From contig JANJTP010000004.1 in NCBI GenBank assembly GCA_024711025.1, forward strand, positions 25,135 through 89,134: a stretch of DNA of 64,000 nt, read 5' to 3'. The DNA is from Solirubrobacteraceae bacterium (GTDB taxonomy: Bacteria > Actinomycetota > Thermoleophilia > Solirubrobacterales > Solirubrobacteraceae). Positions 48,832 to 59,756 of the stretch are shown piece after piece; positions within the stretch are counted from its first letter, which is position 1, and every line of letters begins with the position of its first letter. Under the pieces are notes generated by a model that ran no database searches, was not told the DNA's origin, and saw only the letters and a list, made by a program, of their open reading frames with translations. Position numbers and translations under genes: made by a program.

Positions 48832-49320
48832 TCACCCGCCGCGCTCGAAGGCGCGAACGGCGTCGTAGGCGAGGTCGAGCTCGTACCCGCGGCGAACGAG
48901 CGTCCCGAGCGCCCGTTCGCGGCCGCGATCGTCGTCCGGCGGCGTGGCCAGCCGCGTCTGCAGGACGTTGAGCGCAGCACGCAGCTCCTCGTCGCGTCCC
49001 TGGACCTCCAGAGCCGCCTCGATGGCCACGCCCGCGACGCCGCTCTGCTCGAGGCGGCGGCGGATCCGCTCGGCCCCCCATCCGTCGAGGTTCCGACGAT
49101 CCTCCGCGAACGTCCGGGCGTACCGCGCGTCGTCGAGATAGCCGCGCTCGCAGAGCTCCGCGAGCGTCGTCGCGATCGTGTCGGGATCGACACGACGGTG
49201 CTCGAGATATCGGCGCAGCTCGGCAACCGTGCGATCGCGTCGCGACAGGTACCTGTAGGCGACGTCGAGCGCATGCTGAGCCCGCGCCTGCGGGTCCACG
49301 AGGGCCGCCTGCGTCGACAC
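48832..49320 (-). CDS. recX: Regulatory protein RecX
   Basis: 162 residues, three-helix repeats: ALDVAYRYLSRRDRTVAELRRYL in outline, ELCERGYLDDARYARTFAEDR, and a third repeat near the C-terminus. RecX inhibits RecA filaments. GTG 49320 lies 4 nt downstream of the recA stop, so the two are one operon as is usual. The longer frame upstream of the GTG reads through recA in another frame and is not coding. Confidence 0.9.
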   Translation of the reverse strand: MSTQAALVDPQARAQHALDVAYRYLSRRDRTVAELRRYLEHRRVDPDTIATTLAELCERGYLDDARYARTFAEDRRNLDGWGAERIRRRLEQSGVAGVAIEAALEVQGRDEELRAALNVLQTRLATPPDDDRGRERALGTLVRRGYELDLAYDAVRAFERGG

Positions 49321-49324
49321 CGCG

Positions 49325-50416
49325 CTAGGCGATCGCCGGCTCTGCGGATTGGTCCAGCTCGGGCAGCTCGGCCTCCCCCTCGCGCTCGATCGGAACCACC
49401 AGGTCGTGATCGATTCCCAGCGCTGCGTAGATCTTCGACTCGATCTCGCGCGCCATGTCGGCATGCTGGTCGAGGAAGGCCTTCGCGTTGTTTCGCCCCT
49501 GGCCCAGTCGCTCGTCGCCATAGGAGAAGAACGAGCCGCTCTTGGTGACGATGTCGTGCTCGATCCCGAGGTCGAGGATGCAGCCCGAGGTCGAGATCCC
49601 CCGACCGAACTCGATGTCGAACTCGGCCTGGCGGAACGGCGCCGCGACCTTGTTCTTGACGACCTTCACGCGAACCCGGTTGCCGACCGCCTCGGTTCCC
49701 TCCTTGAGGGTCTCGATGCGGCGGATGTCAAGTCGCTGGGAGGCGTAGAACTTCAGCGCACGACCGCCGGGCTGCGTCTCCGGCGAGCCGAACATGACGC
49801 CCACCTTCTCGCGGATCTGGTTGGTGAAGAGGCACAGCGTGCCCGAGCGGTTGAGGTTGCCCGCCAGCTTGCGCATCGCCTGGCTCATCATCCGCGCCTG
49901 CAGGCCGACGGTCGTGTCGCCCATCTGCCCCTCGAGCTCGGCCCGCGGGGTCAGCGCGGCGACCGAGTCGACGGCGACCAGGTCGACGGCGCCCGAGCGT
50001 ACGAGCATGTCGGCGATCTCCAGTGCCTGCTCGCCGTAGTCGGGCTGCGAGACGAGGAGCTCGTCGATGTCGACGCCGATCTCCCGCGCGTAGAGCGGGT
50101 CCATCGAGTGCTCGGCGTCGATGAACGCGCAGATCCCGCCGAGCCGCTGGGCCTCGGCCAGGACGTGGTACACGAGCGTCGTCTTGCCCGAGGACTCCGG
50201 GCCGAAGACCTCGACGATCCGCCCCCGCGGCATCCCGCCAATCCCGAGCGCGAGGTCGAGCGACAGCGCTCCGGTGGGGATCGCGCTCACGCGCACCTGG
50301 GCGCCCTCGTCGCCCATGCGCATCACGCTGCCCTTGCCGAACTGGCGCTCGATCTGGGAGAGCGCACCCTGCAGGGCAGCGTCGCGGGCCTTCGCGGCCT
50401 TCTCGTCGGCGGACAT
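49325..50416 (-). CDS. recA: Recombinase RecA
   Basis: 363 residues. Walker [10 protein letters not shown], catalytic Glu region [11 protein letters not shown]1 loop and L2 loop ([19 protein letters not shown]), and an acidic C-terminal tail ([13 protein letters not shown]). It drives strand exchange and LexA/UmuD co-cleavage. The ATG at 50416 is preceded by GAGAGAGG, a good ribosome binding site. No intein and no canonical SOS box (GAAC-N4-GTTC) in the 162 nt upstream. recX follows after 4 nt. Confidence 0.98.
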   Translation of the reverse strand: MSADEKAAKARDAALQGALSQIERQFGKGSVMRMGDEGAQVRVSAIPTGALSLDLALGIGGMPRGRIVEVFGPESSGKTTLVYHVLAEAQRLGGICAFIDAEHSMDPLYAREIGVDIDELLVSQPDYGEQALEIADMLVRSGAVDLVAVDSVAALTPRAELEGQMGDTTVGLQARMMSQAMRKLAGNLNRSGTLCLFTNQIREKVGVMFGSPETQPGGRALKFYASQRLDIRRIETLKEGTEAVGNRVRVKVVKNKVAAPFRQAEFDIEFGRGISTSGCILDLGIEHDIVTKSGSFFSYGDERLGQGRNNAKAFLDQHADMAREIESKIYAALGIDHDLVVPIEREGEAELPELDQSAEPAIA

Positions 50417-50578
50417 CGATCGGACCTCTCTCGTCATCGCTGGACCCGGGAGTGTCGGCCCCCGACCGGACGGAACGAACGCTAGGAGCATCGTCTGCAC
50501 CGGCGCCAGGCCCTGTTTCCGGCGAGGATGATGCGCGCCGCAGGAGGCTCTGCGACCAACGGCCGCCCACCGGCCGGG

Positions 50579-51142
50579 CTAACCCTCGGGCAGTGCGATG
50601 CGCGTCAGCGCCTCGTAGCGGGCGCCCCCGGGGCCGGGGTGCGAGCGCAGGAGCGTGAGCGCCTCACCGCTGAACGCTGCCCGCGGCGCCGGCGGCTCGG
50701 CTCCGGGGTGCGGTCGCGTGCCGCGGCGGACCCGGGCGACCGTGACGTGCGGACGCAGCGGCCGGCGATCGGGGCGCCAGCCGGGAGCCGCCGCCTCCAG
50801 CGGGGCGCGCAACAGCGCATGGAGCGCGCCGAGCGCGCCGGAGGCGTCGTCGACGGCGCAGGCGAGCACGTGCGGCCGGCGTGGCGCCAGCCACAGCGTG
50901 CCGGCGAGCTCCAGCGCCACGCCCCGGGGCTCGGCCCCGGCGTCTCGCAGCGCACTGCGAAGGCCGCCGACCTCGTGCGGCGGGCGAGCGCCGAGGAAGT
51001 GCAGCGTGAGATGCAGCTGCGCTCCCTCGACCGGCCGCAGCGACGGGTCTCCGGCAGCGGCCCGCGAGCCCCACGAGGCGAGGCGCAGGCGTACCGCGGC
51101 CGGCAGCTCCAGCGCGACGAACAGCCGCGCCTCGCCGCTCAT
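50579..51142 (-). CDS. thpR: RNA 2',3'-cyclic phosphodiesterase (2H family)
   Basis: 187 residues. Two H-x-T/S-x motifs, HLTLHFLG and HVTVARVRR, form the 2H phosphoesterase active site. ThpR (LigT) opens 2',3'-cyclic phosphates. The ATG overlaps the cinA stop by 4 nt (ATGA). The order cinA-thpR-recA is common in this phylum-wide cluster and points to a shared transcript. The region 50417-50578 before it contains nothing I recognise. Confidence 0.9.
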   Translation of the reverse strand: MSGEARLFVALELPAAVRLRLASWGSRAAAGDPSLRPVEGAQLHLTLHFLGARPPHEVGGLRSALRDAGAEPRGVALELAGTLWLAPRRPHVLACAVDDASGALGALHALLRAPLEAAAPGWRPDRRPLRPHVTVARVRRGTRPHPGAEPPAPRAAFSGEALTLLRSHPGPGGARYEALTRIALPEG

Positions 51143-52449
51143 GCCTCGTCGTCGTCGCCCGGCCCGAGCAGCATCCGGCGCAGCATGTGGAGTGCGACGG
51201 TCGTGGCACGCTCGCGCACGTCGGCGCGCGCGCCCGGCAGGCGTACGGAGCGGTCGATCCGCCCCGCCCCGTCGCGCCCCGTCACCGAGATCCAGACGAG
51301 TCCGACGGGCTTCTCGTCGCTGCCGCCGCCGGGCCCTGCGACGCCGGTCACGCCGATCCCGAGATCGGCGTCGAGGCGCTCGATCGCGCCGTCCGCCAGC
51401 GCCCGCGCGACCTCGACGGAGACGGCGCCGTGGCGCGCCAGCAGCTCCGGCTCGACACCGGCCAGAGTCGTCTTCGCCTCGTTCGCGTAGGCCACGATCG
51501 CGCCCCGGACGTAGGCGGATGCCCCGGGCAGCTCGGTCAGTCGTGCGGCGAGGAGGCCGCCGGTGCACGACTCCGCCGTCGCGACCGTGCGCGCCGGCCG
51601 GCGCGTCAGCAGACGAGCGACCTGCTCGTCCACGGTGGAGCCGTCGTCGGAGTAGAGGACGCCCCCGTGGCGCTCGCGCACGAAGCTCGCCAACGCCTCG
51701 TAGACCGGCCCGGCCGCGGGCTCGAAGCGCGTGACGATCTCGAGCTCGGCGCTGCGCATGCAGGTCGTGACCTCGAGCTCCGCCAGCTCGACGCCGGCGC
51801 GCTCGGCGAGCCGCAGCGTCTCGGCGATCTCCGACTCGGGGATCCCGTAGAGCCTCAGGATCTCCTGGCGATACGTCGTGCGCTCGCGGACGGCCCACCG
51901 CAGCGCATCGGTCGCCAGCGCCGCCGCCCACATCGGCTGGAGCTCGCGCGGCGGACCGGGAAGCACCAGCACCGTCGGGCCTCGCACCCCGTCGGCGGGC
52001 GGCACGACGAGCCCGGGAGCGGTGCCGACGGGCTCGAGGATCGTCGCCCCCTTCGGAACGGTCGCCTGCTTGCGCGTTCCCTGCTCGAGCGCGTCGCGGT
52101 CCAGGCGCGGCCAGCGGCGGACGGCGTCCTCGACGGCACGGGCGATCCGCCGCCGGAGTGGCTCGTCGAGCCGGAGGGGCCGCCCCTGGGCGCGCGCGAC
52201 GACCTCGACCGTCAGATCGTCGGCCGTCGGGCCCAGGCCGCCGGTCGTGATAGTCAGGTCGACGCCCTCCGCCGCGAGCCAGCGCAGCGCCGCCTCGATG
52301 TCGGTCGGGCGGTCCCCGACGACGACGATCGCCTCCAGGTCGACGCCCAGCTCGCGCAGGCGCTCGGACAGCCAGGGGCCGTTGCGATCGGCGATCTGGG
52401 CGCCTAGGACCTCGGTCCCGGTGACGACGATGCCGGCGCGGGCGCTCAT
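51139..52449 (-). CDS. cinA: CinA family nicotinamide-nucleotide amidase / competence-damage protein
   Basis: 436 residues. N-terminal MoCF-like (MoaB) domain with [15 protein letters not shown] and [12 protein letters not shown]-terminal PncC amidase domain (from about 270) with [18 protein letters not shown] and [10 protein letters not shown]. The PncC part deamidates NMN. The MoCF part is an ADP-ribose pyrophosphatase in some members. Overlaps both neighbours by 4 nt (RodZ-like upstream, thpR downstream), so the set RodZ-like-cinA-thpR is translationally linked. Confidence 0.93.
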   Translation of the reverse strand: MSARAGIVVTGTEVLGAQIADRNGPWLSERLRELGVDLEAIVVVGDRPTDIEAALRWLAAEGVDLTITTGGLGPTADDLTVEVVARAQGRPLRLDEPLRRRIARAVEDAVRRWPRLDRDALEQGTRKQATVPKGATILEPVGTAPGLVVPPADGVRGPTVLVLPGPPRELQPMWAAALATDALRWAVRERTTYRQEILRLYGIPESEIAETLRLAERAGVELAELEVTTCMRSAELEIVTRFEPAAGPVYEALASFVRERHGGVLYSDDGSTVDEQVARLLTRRPARTVATAESCTGGLLAARLTELPGASAYVRGAIVAYANEAKTTLAGVEPELLARHGAVSVEVARALADGAIERLDADLGIGVTGVAGPGGGSDEKPVGLVWISVTGRDGAGRIDRSVRLPGARADVRERATTVALHMLRRMLLGPGDDDEA

Positions 52450-53234
52450 GAGCAGGACGGGCCCTGCCCGCCGGGCAGCCGCCGAACGCCGTCCGCTGTG
52501 ATCTCGTACGCGATCCCGCTCGTGACCTGCGGCACCGAGCGGCTGCGCCCGTCGACGACGAGTCGGGCGTCGCCGTTGCCCAGGGCGAGGCGCAGGCGCG
52601 ACGAGCGGAACGTCGGCGTCGAGGCGCCGGGCTGGAGGACGACGCCGTTCAGCAGCGTCCGGCCGCCGGCGGCGCGCAGGCAGGCGTAAACCGGCCCGGT
52701 GGGAACGATCCGCAGTCGCACCAGCCGGCCGGACTCGGTGGTCGTGGTGGTGGCCGTAGTCCCGGTCTGGGGCGATGCGACGCTCGTCGTCTCCGTTGCC
52801 GATCCGCGGGAGCCGGTCGGCGGCGTCGCGGTGTCGGGCCCGCCGCCGCTGCGCCCGATCACGAACAGCCCCGCGAGCAGCAGCGCCACCAGGGCCAGGA
52901 CGATCCAGCGGCGGCTCGCCGCTCGCCGCTCGCGAAGGCCGCGCTGGCGCCCCGCGGACCGCTCGCGCGGCCGCGGCCGGGCGATCGGGGGTGCGTCGGG
53001 ATGCTCGTGACGGAGCTTGAACTGCTCGACGAGCATCCGCCCGTCCAGCCCGAGGTAGTCGGCATACGTGCGCAGGAAGCTCTTCACGAAGGTCGGCCCG
53101 GGAAGCAGGCTCCACTCCTCGTTCTCGAGCGCGCGCAGGTACTTGGCGCGGATCTTGGTGTCCGCCTCGACCTGCGAGATGTCGATCCGCTCGCGCAGGC
53201 GCGCGTCGCGGAGCTTGGCGCCGATCTCCGCCAT
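52446..53234 (-). CDS. RodZ-like HTH membrane protein
   Basis: 262 residues. An HTH_25 domain occupies 1-70 ([20 protein letters not shown] and [13 protein letters not shown]). A basic linker precedes a membrane helix at about 110-127 ([18 protein letters not shown]). The outer part has a Thr/Ser-rich linker and a DUF4115-type domain ([34 protein letters not shown]). RodZ ties MreB to the membrane in rods; here no mreB is nearby, so the role may be another. TAGCCT lies 9 nt before ATG 53234. Confidence 0.8.
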   Translation of the reverse strand: MAEIGAKLRDARLRERIDISQVEADTKIRAKYLRALENEEWSLLPGPTFVKSFLRTYADYLGLDGRMLVEQFKLRHEHPDAPPIARPRPRERSAGRQRGLRERRAASRRWIVLALVALLLAGLFVIGRSGGGPDTATPPTGSRGSATETTSVASPQTGTTATTTTTESGRLVRLRIVPTGPVYACLRAAGGRTLLNGVVLQPGASTPTFRSSRLRLALGNGDARLVVDGRSRSVPQVTSGIAYEITADGVRRLPGGQGPSCS

Positions 53235-53290
53235 CGCGGGCGAAGGCTATACGGCCGGCCCAGGCGGCCGGCCGTCGGGAGGCGGCAGCG

Positions 53291-55789
53291 CTACCGTGGC
53301 TCGTCGGCTGTCGTGGGCTCGGGCTCGGGAAGCTCGACTTCGGCCGGGCACTCGTCCGGGTCCTCCTGCTCGCCGCCGAGCGCGGCGAGCACCCGCGGCA
53401 GGTCGATCTCGCTGACGAGCACCTGGCGGGGCTTGGAGCCTTCGTAGCCCGAGATAACGCCGCGGCGCTCGAGCATGTCGATCAGCCTGCCGGCGCGCGT
53501 GTACCCCAGCCGCAGCCGCCGCTGGAGCATCGACGTCGACGCGGTGCCCATCTCGACGACGAGCTTGATCGCCTCGCCCAGCAGCGCGTCCTCGTCGGGG
53601 TCGAACTCCCCGTGGCCGTCGCCGTCCGCGCCGCCCTGCTCGCCCTCCGGCTCGTCGAGCAGCTCCTCACGCAGCAGCGGCTCGCCCTGCTCGGCCCAGA
53701 AGTCGGTGAGCTGCGCGATCTGGGGCTCGTCGATGTAGGCGCCCTGGATCCGCTGGAGCTTCGAGGTGCCGACCGGCGAGAAGAGCATGTCGCCCTGACC
53801 GAGCAGCGTCTCGGCGCCGTTCTGGTCGAGGATCACGCGCGAGTCCGTCTGGCTGGAGACGGCGAACGCGATCCGCGAGGGCACGTTCGCCTTGATCATT
53901 CCGGTGATCACGTCGACGCGCGGGCTCTGCGTCGCCAGCACCAGGTGGATGCCGACCGCTCGTGCCTTCTGGGCGAGGCGGATGATCGCGTCCTCGACGT
54001 CGGCCGGGGCGACCATCATCAGGTCCGCAAGCTCGTCGATGACGCAGAGGATGTAGGGCAGTGCGTCGTCGCCGGCCGCGACGCGATGCTTGTTGAGCTC
54101 CGGGAGCGAGCGGGTCCGGGCGACCGACATCACGCCGTAGCGCCACTCCATCTCGCGAACGAGGTTCGCCAGGGCGTTGGCGGCCTTGCGCGGACTGGTG
54201 ATCACCGGCGTGAGCAGGTGCGGGATCGCCTCGTAGTGGTTGAGCTCGACCTGCTTGGGATCGACGAGCACGACGCGGACCTGGTCGGGTGTCGCTCGCA
54301 GAAGGATCGACGAGAGCATCGCGTTGACCGCGCCGGACTTGCCGGCGCCGGTGGTCCCGGCGACGAGCAGGTGCGGCATCCGGGCGAGATCGGCGTGGAC
54401 CGGGCGCCCACTCACGTCCTTGCCGAGGAAGACCGTGAGCGGCGAGGCGTCGGCGGGCATCTCGCCGAAGACGTCGCCGAGCGTGACGATCCGCCGGCGT
54501 CGGTTGGGCACCTCGACCCCGACCGCCTGCTTGCCGGGGATCGGCGCGAGGATGCGGATATCGGTCGCCGCAAGCGCGTACGCGAGGTCGTCCTTCAGCG
54601 CCGCGACCTTGTTCATCTTGATCCCGGGCGCGAGCCGCAGCTCGTAGCGGGTGATGTGCGGTCCGGCGACGGTGCCGACGATCTTCGACTCCACCCCGTG
54701 ATGGCCGAGGGCCTCGACCAGCGCGGTGGAGACGCGCTGCTGATCGCCGGTGTCCGGGGCGGCGTCCCGCGGGTCGGAGCGGCGCAGCAGGCCCGGGTCC
54801 GGCAGGCGGAAGTCGCCGGTGGGGGGTGTGGCGGCCTGCGCCCTGCGGGCCGTTCGCCGAGGCCGTGCCGGGGGTTGCGTCGACGGCTCGTCGTGCGCCT
54901 CCTCCGGGCCATCGGACGGGTCGGGCGCAGGCGCGGACGGGCGCTCGTCCGCGATGCGCGGCTCGGGCGCCGGGACCGGCTCGCCGAAGATGTCCGGGTA
55001 GCGGACGGCGCCGTCGAGCGAGTCGGCGCGCTCCCCCGGCCGGATGACGATGTCGTCGTCGCTTGGCTCCGGGGGCGCCAGCGGCTCGGGACGCTCGCCG
55101 TAAGCTGGGGCGGCGTCGGGACGCGCGGCCGGCCGGGTCGGTGACGGTCCCGTGGCGCGGCGGAACACCCGCGTCGTGTCGGCGACGCCGCTGCCCGTCG
55201 CCCGCAGGACGCCGGCGACAGATGCGCCGGTCAGCAGCAGGGTGCCGGCGAGGAACAGGAAGAACGCGAGGATGTGGGCGCCGACGATGCCGACCACGCT
55301 CGCGGCGCCCAGCTCCAGCGCCTGGCCGAGCGCGCCGCCGCGCGCGCCGAAGGTCGACGGCGCCCAGCTCGTCGCGATCGGGCCGGAGCCCAGGCCCAGC
55401 GTGCCTGCCGCGAATGCCAGAGAGGCTGCGAGCAGCACGCAGAGCGCTCCCGCGCGGATCGGGCGGACCGCCGGCAGCAGGGGGCGCAGCACGAGCAGCA
55501 CGCCGGCCGCCGCGAGGCCGAGCGGCACGGCGTAGGCGACCTGGCCGAGCAGCCAGCGCAGGCCGTCGACCCCCGCCTTGCCGCCGACGCCGCCGTCCCA
55601 GCCGAGATGCAGCGGGAAGACGAGGAAGACGCCGAGCGCGAGGAGGCCGAGGCCGAGCAGATCGAAGTGGCGTTGCTCGAGCACTGGAAGGCGCCAGCGC
55701 CAGGTGGCGCTGCGCCGCGCTCGAGGCGCCGGCTTGGACCGCTTGGACTGGCTGGATGGGCGCTTCGGGCGGGTTCTCGCTGCTGGCAT
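53291..55789 (-). CDS. ftsK: DNA translocase FtsK
   Basis: 832 residues. Four N-terminal membrane helices (about 45-200), a Pro/Ala-rich linker (210-345), then the RecA-like motor with Walker [14 protein letters not shown] and Walker [13 protein letters not shown]. The C-terminal gamma winged helix ([23 protein letters not shown] in outline) binds the chromosomal polar sequences. It pumps chromosome ends through the division septum. The last 40 residues are acidic. The gene is followed on the same strand by the RodZ-like protein after 56 nt. Divergent from the two-component system. Confidence 0.96.
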   Translation of the reverse strand: MPAARTRPKRPSSQSKRSKPAPRARRSATWRWRLPVLEQRHFDLLGLGLLALGVFLVFPLHLGWDGGVGGKAGVDGLRWLLGQVAYAVPLGLAAAGVLLVLRPLLPAVRPIRAGALCVLLAASLAFAAGTLGLGSGPIATSWAPSTFGARGGALGQALELGAASVVGIVGAHILAFFLFLAGTLLLTGASVAGVLRATGSGVADTTRVFRRATGPSPTRPAARPDAAPAYGERPEPLAPPEPSDDDIVIRPGERADSLDGAVRYPDIFGEPVPAPEPRIADERPSAPAPDPSDGPEEAHDEPSTQPPARPRRTARRAQAATPPTGDFRLPDPGLLRRSDPRDAAPDTGDQQRVSTALVEALGHHGVESKIVGTVAGPHITRYELRLAPGIKMNKVAALKDDLAYALAATDIRILAPIPGKQAVGVEVPNRRRRIVTLGDVFGEMPADASPLTVFLGKDVSGRPVHADLARMPHLLVAGTTGAGKSGAVNAMLSSILLRATPDQVRVVLVDPKQVELNHYEAIPHLLTPVITSPRKAANALANLVREMEWRYGVMSVARTRSLPELNKHRVAAGDDALPYILCVIDELADLMMVAPADVEDAIIRLAQKARAVGIHLVLATQSPRVDVITGMIKANVPSRIAFAVSSQTDSRVILDQNGAETLLGQGDMLFSPVGTSKLQRIQGAYIDEPQIAQLTDFWAEQGEPLLREELLDEPEGEQGGADGDGHGEFDPDEDALLGEAIKLVVEMGTASTSMLQRRLRLGYTRAGRLIDMLERRGVISGYEGSKPRQVLVSEIDLPRVLAALGGEQEDPDECPAEVELPEPEPTTADEPR

Positions 55790-55882
55790 GGCCGATCGGG
55801 GATCCAGGAGTGCTCCTTCGACACGGCGGCCCGCAGCCCTCCCTGCACCTGGACCCCATCGGCTCGCGTAGCATCGACGGCG

Positions 55883-56566
55883 ATGAGCCTCACGCGTGAG
55901 CCCCGCGTGCTGGTCGTCGAGGACGACGACGAGATCGCAATGGCCCTGCAGCGCTCGCTGCGCATGGAGGGCTACGAGGTGCGTCTCGCCGCCGACGGCG
56001 AATCGGCGCTCGGCGAGGCGTCCCGGTTCAACCCCGACCTGGTCGTCCTCGACCTCGGGCTTCCGCGACTCGACGGGATCGAGGTCGCAAGACGCCTTCG
56101 GGCCGGCGCCGACGTCCCGATCCTCGTGCTCACGGCTCGCGACGCCGTCGAGTCGCGGGTCGAGGGCCTGGACGCCGGCGCCGACGACTACCTCGTCAAG
56201 CCCTTCGAGCGCCAGGAGCTGCTCGCCCGCCTACGCGCCCTGCTGCGCCGCCGCCCGCCCCGCGGGGCGGCGTCGCTCGTCTGCGGCGACCTCTCGCTCA
56301 ACCCCGACACGCACGAGGTCGAGCGCGGCGAGCGCGCGATCGAGCTGACCCAGCGCGAGTTCGAGCTGCTCGAGTACCTGATGCGAAACGAGCGCCTCGT
56401 GATCCCGCGCCAGCAGCTGCTCGAGGAGGTCTGGGGCTACGACCCGTTCGCGACGACGAACACGATCGAGGTCTTCGTCTCGAACCTGCGCCGCAAGCTG
56501 GAGGCGGGCGGCGAGCCGCGACTGCTGCACACGATCCGCGGCGCCGGCTACGTGCTCCGTGCTTGA
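55883..56566 (+). CDS. OmpR-family response regulator
   Basis: 227 residues. Receiver domain with acidic cluster 14-16, phosphoacceptor Asp57 (VVLDLGLPRLDG), Thr84 and Lys106 (LVKPFERQELL); winged helix from about 130 with FELLEYLMRNERLVIPRQQLLEEVWG, and TNTIEVFVSNLRRKLE. MprA/TcrA-like. TAGCAT (55869-55874) lies 8 nt before the ATG. Its kinase follows with an 8-nt overlap. Target genes unknown; location next to ftsK suggests no more than position. Confidence 0.93.
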   Translation: MSLTREPRVLVVEDDDEIAMALQRSLRMEGYEVRLAADGESALGEASRFNPDLVVLDLGLPRLDGIEVARRLRAGADVPILVLTARDAVESRVEGLDAGADDYLVKPFERQELLARLRALLRRRPPRGAASLVCGDLSLNPDTHEVERGERAIELTQREFELLEYLMRNERLVIPRQQLLEEVWGYDPFATTNTIEVFVSNLRRKLEAGGEPRLLHTIRGAGYVLRA

Positions 56567-58070
56567 GCGCCTGTCGATCCGCTGGCGGCTCGCGCTGATC
56601 TCGGCGGCGCTGACGCTGTTCATCCTGTGCGGCTTCGCGTTCGTGGTCGGCGGGCTGACCGTGCAGCGCATCCGCCAGGACTTCAGCAGCGAGACGGCGA
56701 ACGCCGCCTCGACGCTGCGCGACCGGCTGAGCATCGACTTCACACCCACCACGATCGTCATCAAGCCGAACCTCGAGCTGTTCGCCGCGGCGAACGACGC
56801 GGCGATCCGCCTGTTCGACCGCACGCGCCGGCCGATCGAGGGCGCGCAGACCCCGCACGCTCCCGATCTCGGACCGCCGCTCGTGACCGGGTCGTCGGAG
56901 GTCGGCGGCTACCTGCTGGAGACCCGCCACGTGGTGCTCCGGCCGTCCGCCGCGCCGGAGTCCGGGGTCACGTTCGGGATCTGGATCCAGTACGCGCGGC
57001 CACTCGAGGACGTCGAGCACACGGTCACGCTCGTGCGGCTGTTCCTCGCCGGCGGCGTCCTGGCGGGCACGCTGCTCGCGCTCCTGGGCGGCCTGCTGCT
57101 GGCACGGCGCTCGCTGCGCCCCGTGACCGCCCTGACGGCGACCGCTCGCGCGATCGCGCGGACCGGCGACCCGGACCGCCAGGTCCCCCAGCCACGTGCC
57201 GACGACGAGGTCGCCGAGCTGGCTCGCACGTTCGACGAGATGCTGGGCGCGCTGGAGGAGTCGCGCAGAGCGACCGAGACGGCGCTCCAGCGCCAGCGCG
57301 AGTTCGTCGCCGACGCGTCGCACGAGCTGCGAACGCCGCTGACGAGCGTGCTCGCCAACCTCGAGCTGCTGACCGACGAGCTCCAGGGCGACCCGCGTGA
57401 AGCGGCAGAGGCCGCGCTGCGCAGCACGCGCAGGATGCGCCGGCTGGTCGCCGACCTGCTCCTGCTGGCGCGCTCGGACGCCGGGCACGTAACGACCCGC
57501 GCGCAGGTCGACCTGGGCGCCGTTGCGCTGGAGGCCGTCGCCGAGGCGGGCGCGCTCTCGGACGATCACGAGATCCGCGTCCACGCCGCGCCGCACGTGC
57601 TCGTGGACGGGGCGCGCGACGAGCTGCACCGACTCGTCCTGAACCTCGTCGAGAACGCGATCCGCCACACCCCTGCCGAGACGCACATCCGCGTGCGGGT
57701 CGCGGCGTCCGACGGCGACGCGGTGCTCAGCGTCGAGGACGACGGTCCGGGCATCCCGTCGGGCCTCCGCGACTCGATCTTCGAGCGCTTTGCGCGGGAT
57801 GGGCGCGACCGCGCCGGCTCGACCGGGCTGGGGCTCGCGATCGTCCGGGCCGTCGCGGCCGGCCACGGCGGCGCGGTGACACTCGAGGACGCCGAGCCCG
57901 GCTCGCGGTTCGTGGTGCGCCTGCCGCTGTCGGCGGGGCAGGCCGATGCTGCGCCGACGGCGCCGGAGACCGAGTCGGTCGTGCCCGCGGCCGACGAGCG
58001 GCACAGGCGGGCGCGCGCCGGCGCGCTGGCTCGCTCGCTCGCCGCCCGGCGCTCGGCGCGCCGGCGCTGA
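56559..58070 (+). CDS. Sensor histidine kinase (two TM, HAMP)
   Basis: 503 residues. TM1 about 10-34, an outer domain of about 120 residues (35-155), TM2 about 157-182, HAMP (LRPVTALTATARAIARTGDP in outline), HisKA with His255 (DASHELRTPL) and HATPase with NLVENAIRHTP (N box), VEDDGPGIP and GLGLAIV. C-terminal tail basic. The outer domain is not recognised. GTG start overlaps the regulator gene by 8 nt, so they are a coupled pair. Confidence 0.93.
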   Translation: MLERLSIRWRLALISAALTLFILCGFAFVVGGLTVQRIRQDFSSETANAASTLRDRLSIDFTPTTIVIKPNLELFAAANDAAIRLFDRTRRPIEGAQTPHAPDLGPPLVTGSSEVGGYLLETRHVVLRPSAAPESGVTFGIWIQYARPLEDVEHTVTLVRLFLAGGVLAGTLLALLGGLLLARRSLRPVTALTATARAIARTGDPDRQVPQPRADDEVAELARTFDEMLGALEESRRATETALQRQREFVADASHELRTPLTSVLANLELLTDELQGDPREAAEAALRSTRRMRRLVADLLLLARSDAGHVTTRAQVDLGAVALEAVAEAGALSDDHEIRVHAAPHVLVDGARDELHRLVLNLVENAIRHTPAETHIRVRVAASDGDAVLSVEDDGPGIPSGLRDSIFERFARDGRDRAGSTGLGLAIVRAVAAGHGGAVTLEDAEPGSRFVVRLPLSAGQADAAPTAPETESVVPAADERHRRARAGALARSLAARRSARRR

Positions 58071-58079
58071 CGGGCGCGG

Positions 58080-59756
58080 TCAGACCTCGACGACGACCGG
58101 AAGGACGAGCGGGCGCCGGCGAAGCCGGCTGTAGACGAACTCTGCCAGGTCGTCGTGCAGCATCCCCTGGATCACGTCGGTCTCGTGCACGTTCTCGCTC
58201 GCCGCCCGCGACAGCGAGGCTTCGACGGCTTCGCGCAGCTCGCCCTGCAGCTCGTGCGCCTCGTCCGGGAACGGTACGCCTCGCAGGATGATCTCCGGGT
58301 CTGCGACGGATGAGCCGTCCTGCTCGGAGATCGTCACGACCACGATGAAGATCCCGTCGGCGCTCAGCATCCGCCGGTCGCGCAGCGCGACATCGGCCAC
58401 GTCGCCGATCTCGACGCCGTCGACGAAGATCATCCCCGAGCGCTCGGCTGCGGCGAACCGTGCGCCACGGGCGGTGATCTCGAGCGGCAGGCCGTTGTCG
58501 CCCTTGAAGATCCGCGCCGGCTCGATGCCGACCGCCTCGGCGAGACGCCCGTGGAGCTCGAGCCGCTTGAAGTCGCCGTGGAACGGCATCACGTAGCGCG
58601 GTCGCGTGAGGTTGAGCATCAGCTTCAGCTCCTCCGCGTAGCCGTGGCCGGAGGCGTGGATCGGGGCGTCGGCGGCAGTCACGACGTCGCAGCCGATGTG
58701 ATAGAGCCGGTCGATCGTCTCGTTCACGGCGCGCTCGTTGCCCGGCACCGGGGTCGCCGCGAAGACGACCGTGTCGCCGCCGCGCAGCTCGACCTGCGGA
58801 TGGTCGCTGAACGCCATTCGGCGCAACGCGCTGAGCGGCTCGCCCTGGGACCCGGTCGAGACGATGACGAGCTTCTCGTCGGGGAAGTCGTCGATCTCGC
58901 GCGGACCGACGAGCATTCCCTGGGGAACGTCGATGTGGCCCAGCGAGCGGCCGATGTTCACGTTCTTGCGCATCGAGCGCCCGAGCAGCGCGACCTTGCG
59001 CCCGAGGGCCGCGGCGGCGTCGACGACCTGTTGGACGCGGTGTATGTTCGACGCGAAGCAGGTGACGACGATCCGCCCGTCGCAGCGCAGGAAGGTCTGC
59101 TCGAGGTGCGGGCCGACGACGGCCTCGCTGGGTGAGAAGCCGGGGCGGTCGGCGTTCGTCGAGTCCCCGCAGAGCAGCAGCAGCCCCTCCGAGCCGAGCT
59201 GCGCCAGCCGGTTGACGTCGGCCGGCGGTCCGTCGACCGGCGTCTGGTCGAACTTGTAGTCGCCGGTGACGAGGATCGTCCCGAGCTCGGTCGTGACCGC
59301 GACCGCCGACGCGTCGGGGATCGAGTGCGTCATGTGGACGAGCTCGAGCTCGAACGGGCCGAGCTCCGTGCGCTCGGTGGGCTTGAGGTCCTCGACGTCG
59401 ACGTCGCGCAGGCGGTGCTCGTCGAGCTTGGAGCGCGCCATCGCCGTCGTCAGCGGGCGACCGAAGACCGGTGGCGGCTCGCTGCCGTCGGAGCAGAGGT
59501 CGCGCAGGATCCACGGCAGCGCGCCGAGGTGGTCCTCGTGGCCGTGGGTGATGACGATGCCCTCGATGTCGTCGACTCGCCCGCGCAGGTAGGAGAAGTC
59601 GGGCAGCACGAGGTCGATGCCGACCATCTCGGCGGTCGGGAAGCGCAGCCCGCAGTCGATGATCAGAAGTCGGTCCTCGATCTCGAGGACCGTCATGTTC
59701 TTGCCGATCTCTCCCAGGCCGCCGAGCGGCAGGACGCGAAGCGCGGGGCCGGCCAT
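58080..59756 (-). CDS. rnj: Ribonuclease J
   Basis: 558 residues. Metallo-beta-lactamase motif HGHEDHLG (71-78), the beta-CASP domain (GDSTNADRPGF, SNIHRVQQVVDAA, GSQGEP, HASGHGY) and the C-terminal domain. RNase J has 5'-3' exonuclease and endonuclease activity. ATG 59756 shares one base with the dapA stop (TGATG), so it is coupled to dapA, a neighbourhood conserved in actinobacteria. Its end lies 9 nt from the convergent kinase gene. Confidence 0.95.
   Translation of the reverse strand: MAGPALRVLPLGGLGEIGKNMTVLEIEDRLLIIDCGLRFPTAEMVGIDLVLPDFSYLRGRVDDIEGIVITHGHEDHLGALPWILRDLCSDGSEPPPVFGRPLTTAMARSKLDEHRLRDVDVEDLKPTERTELGPFELELVHMTHSIPDASAVAVTTELGTILVTGDYKFDQTPVDGPPADVNRLAQLGSEGLLLLCGDSTNADRPGFSPSEAVVGPHLEQTFLRCDGRIVVTCFASNIHRVQQVVDAAAALGRKVALLGRSMRKNVNIGRSLGHIDVPQGMLVGPREIDDFPDEKLVIVSTGSQGEPLSALRRMAFSDHPQVELRGGDTVVFAATPVPGNERAVNETIDRLYHIGCDVVTAADAPIHASGHGYAEELKLMLNLTRPRYVMPFHGDFKRLELHGRLAEAVGIEPARIFKGDNGLPLEITARGARFAAAERSGMIFVDGVEIGDVADVALRDRRMLSADGIFIVVVTISEQDGSSVADPEIILRGVPFPDEAHELQGELREAVEASLSRAASENVHETDVIQGMLHDDLAEFVYSRLRRRPLVLPVVVEV

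Noticed and set aside
50417..50578. SOS box upstream of recA
   Set aside because: No GAAC-N4-GTTC or close variant; only a direct GAACGAAC.
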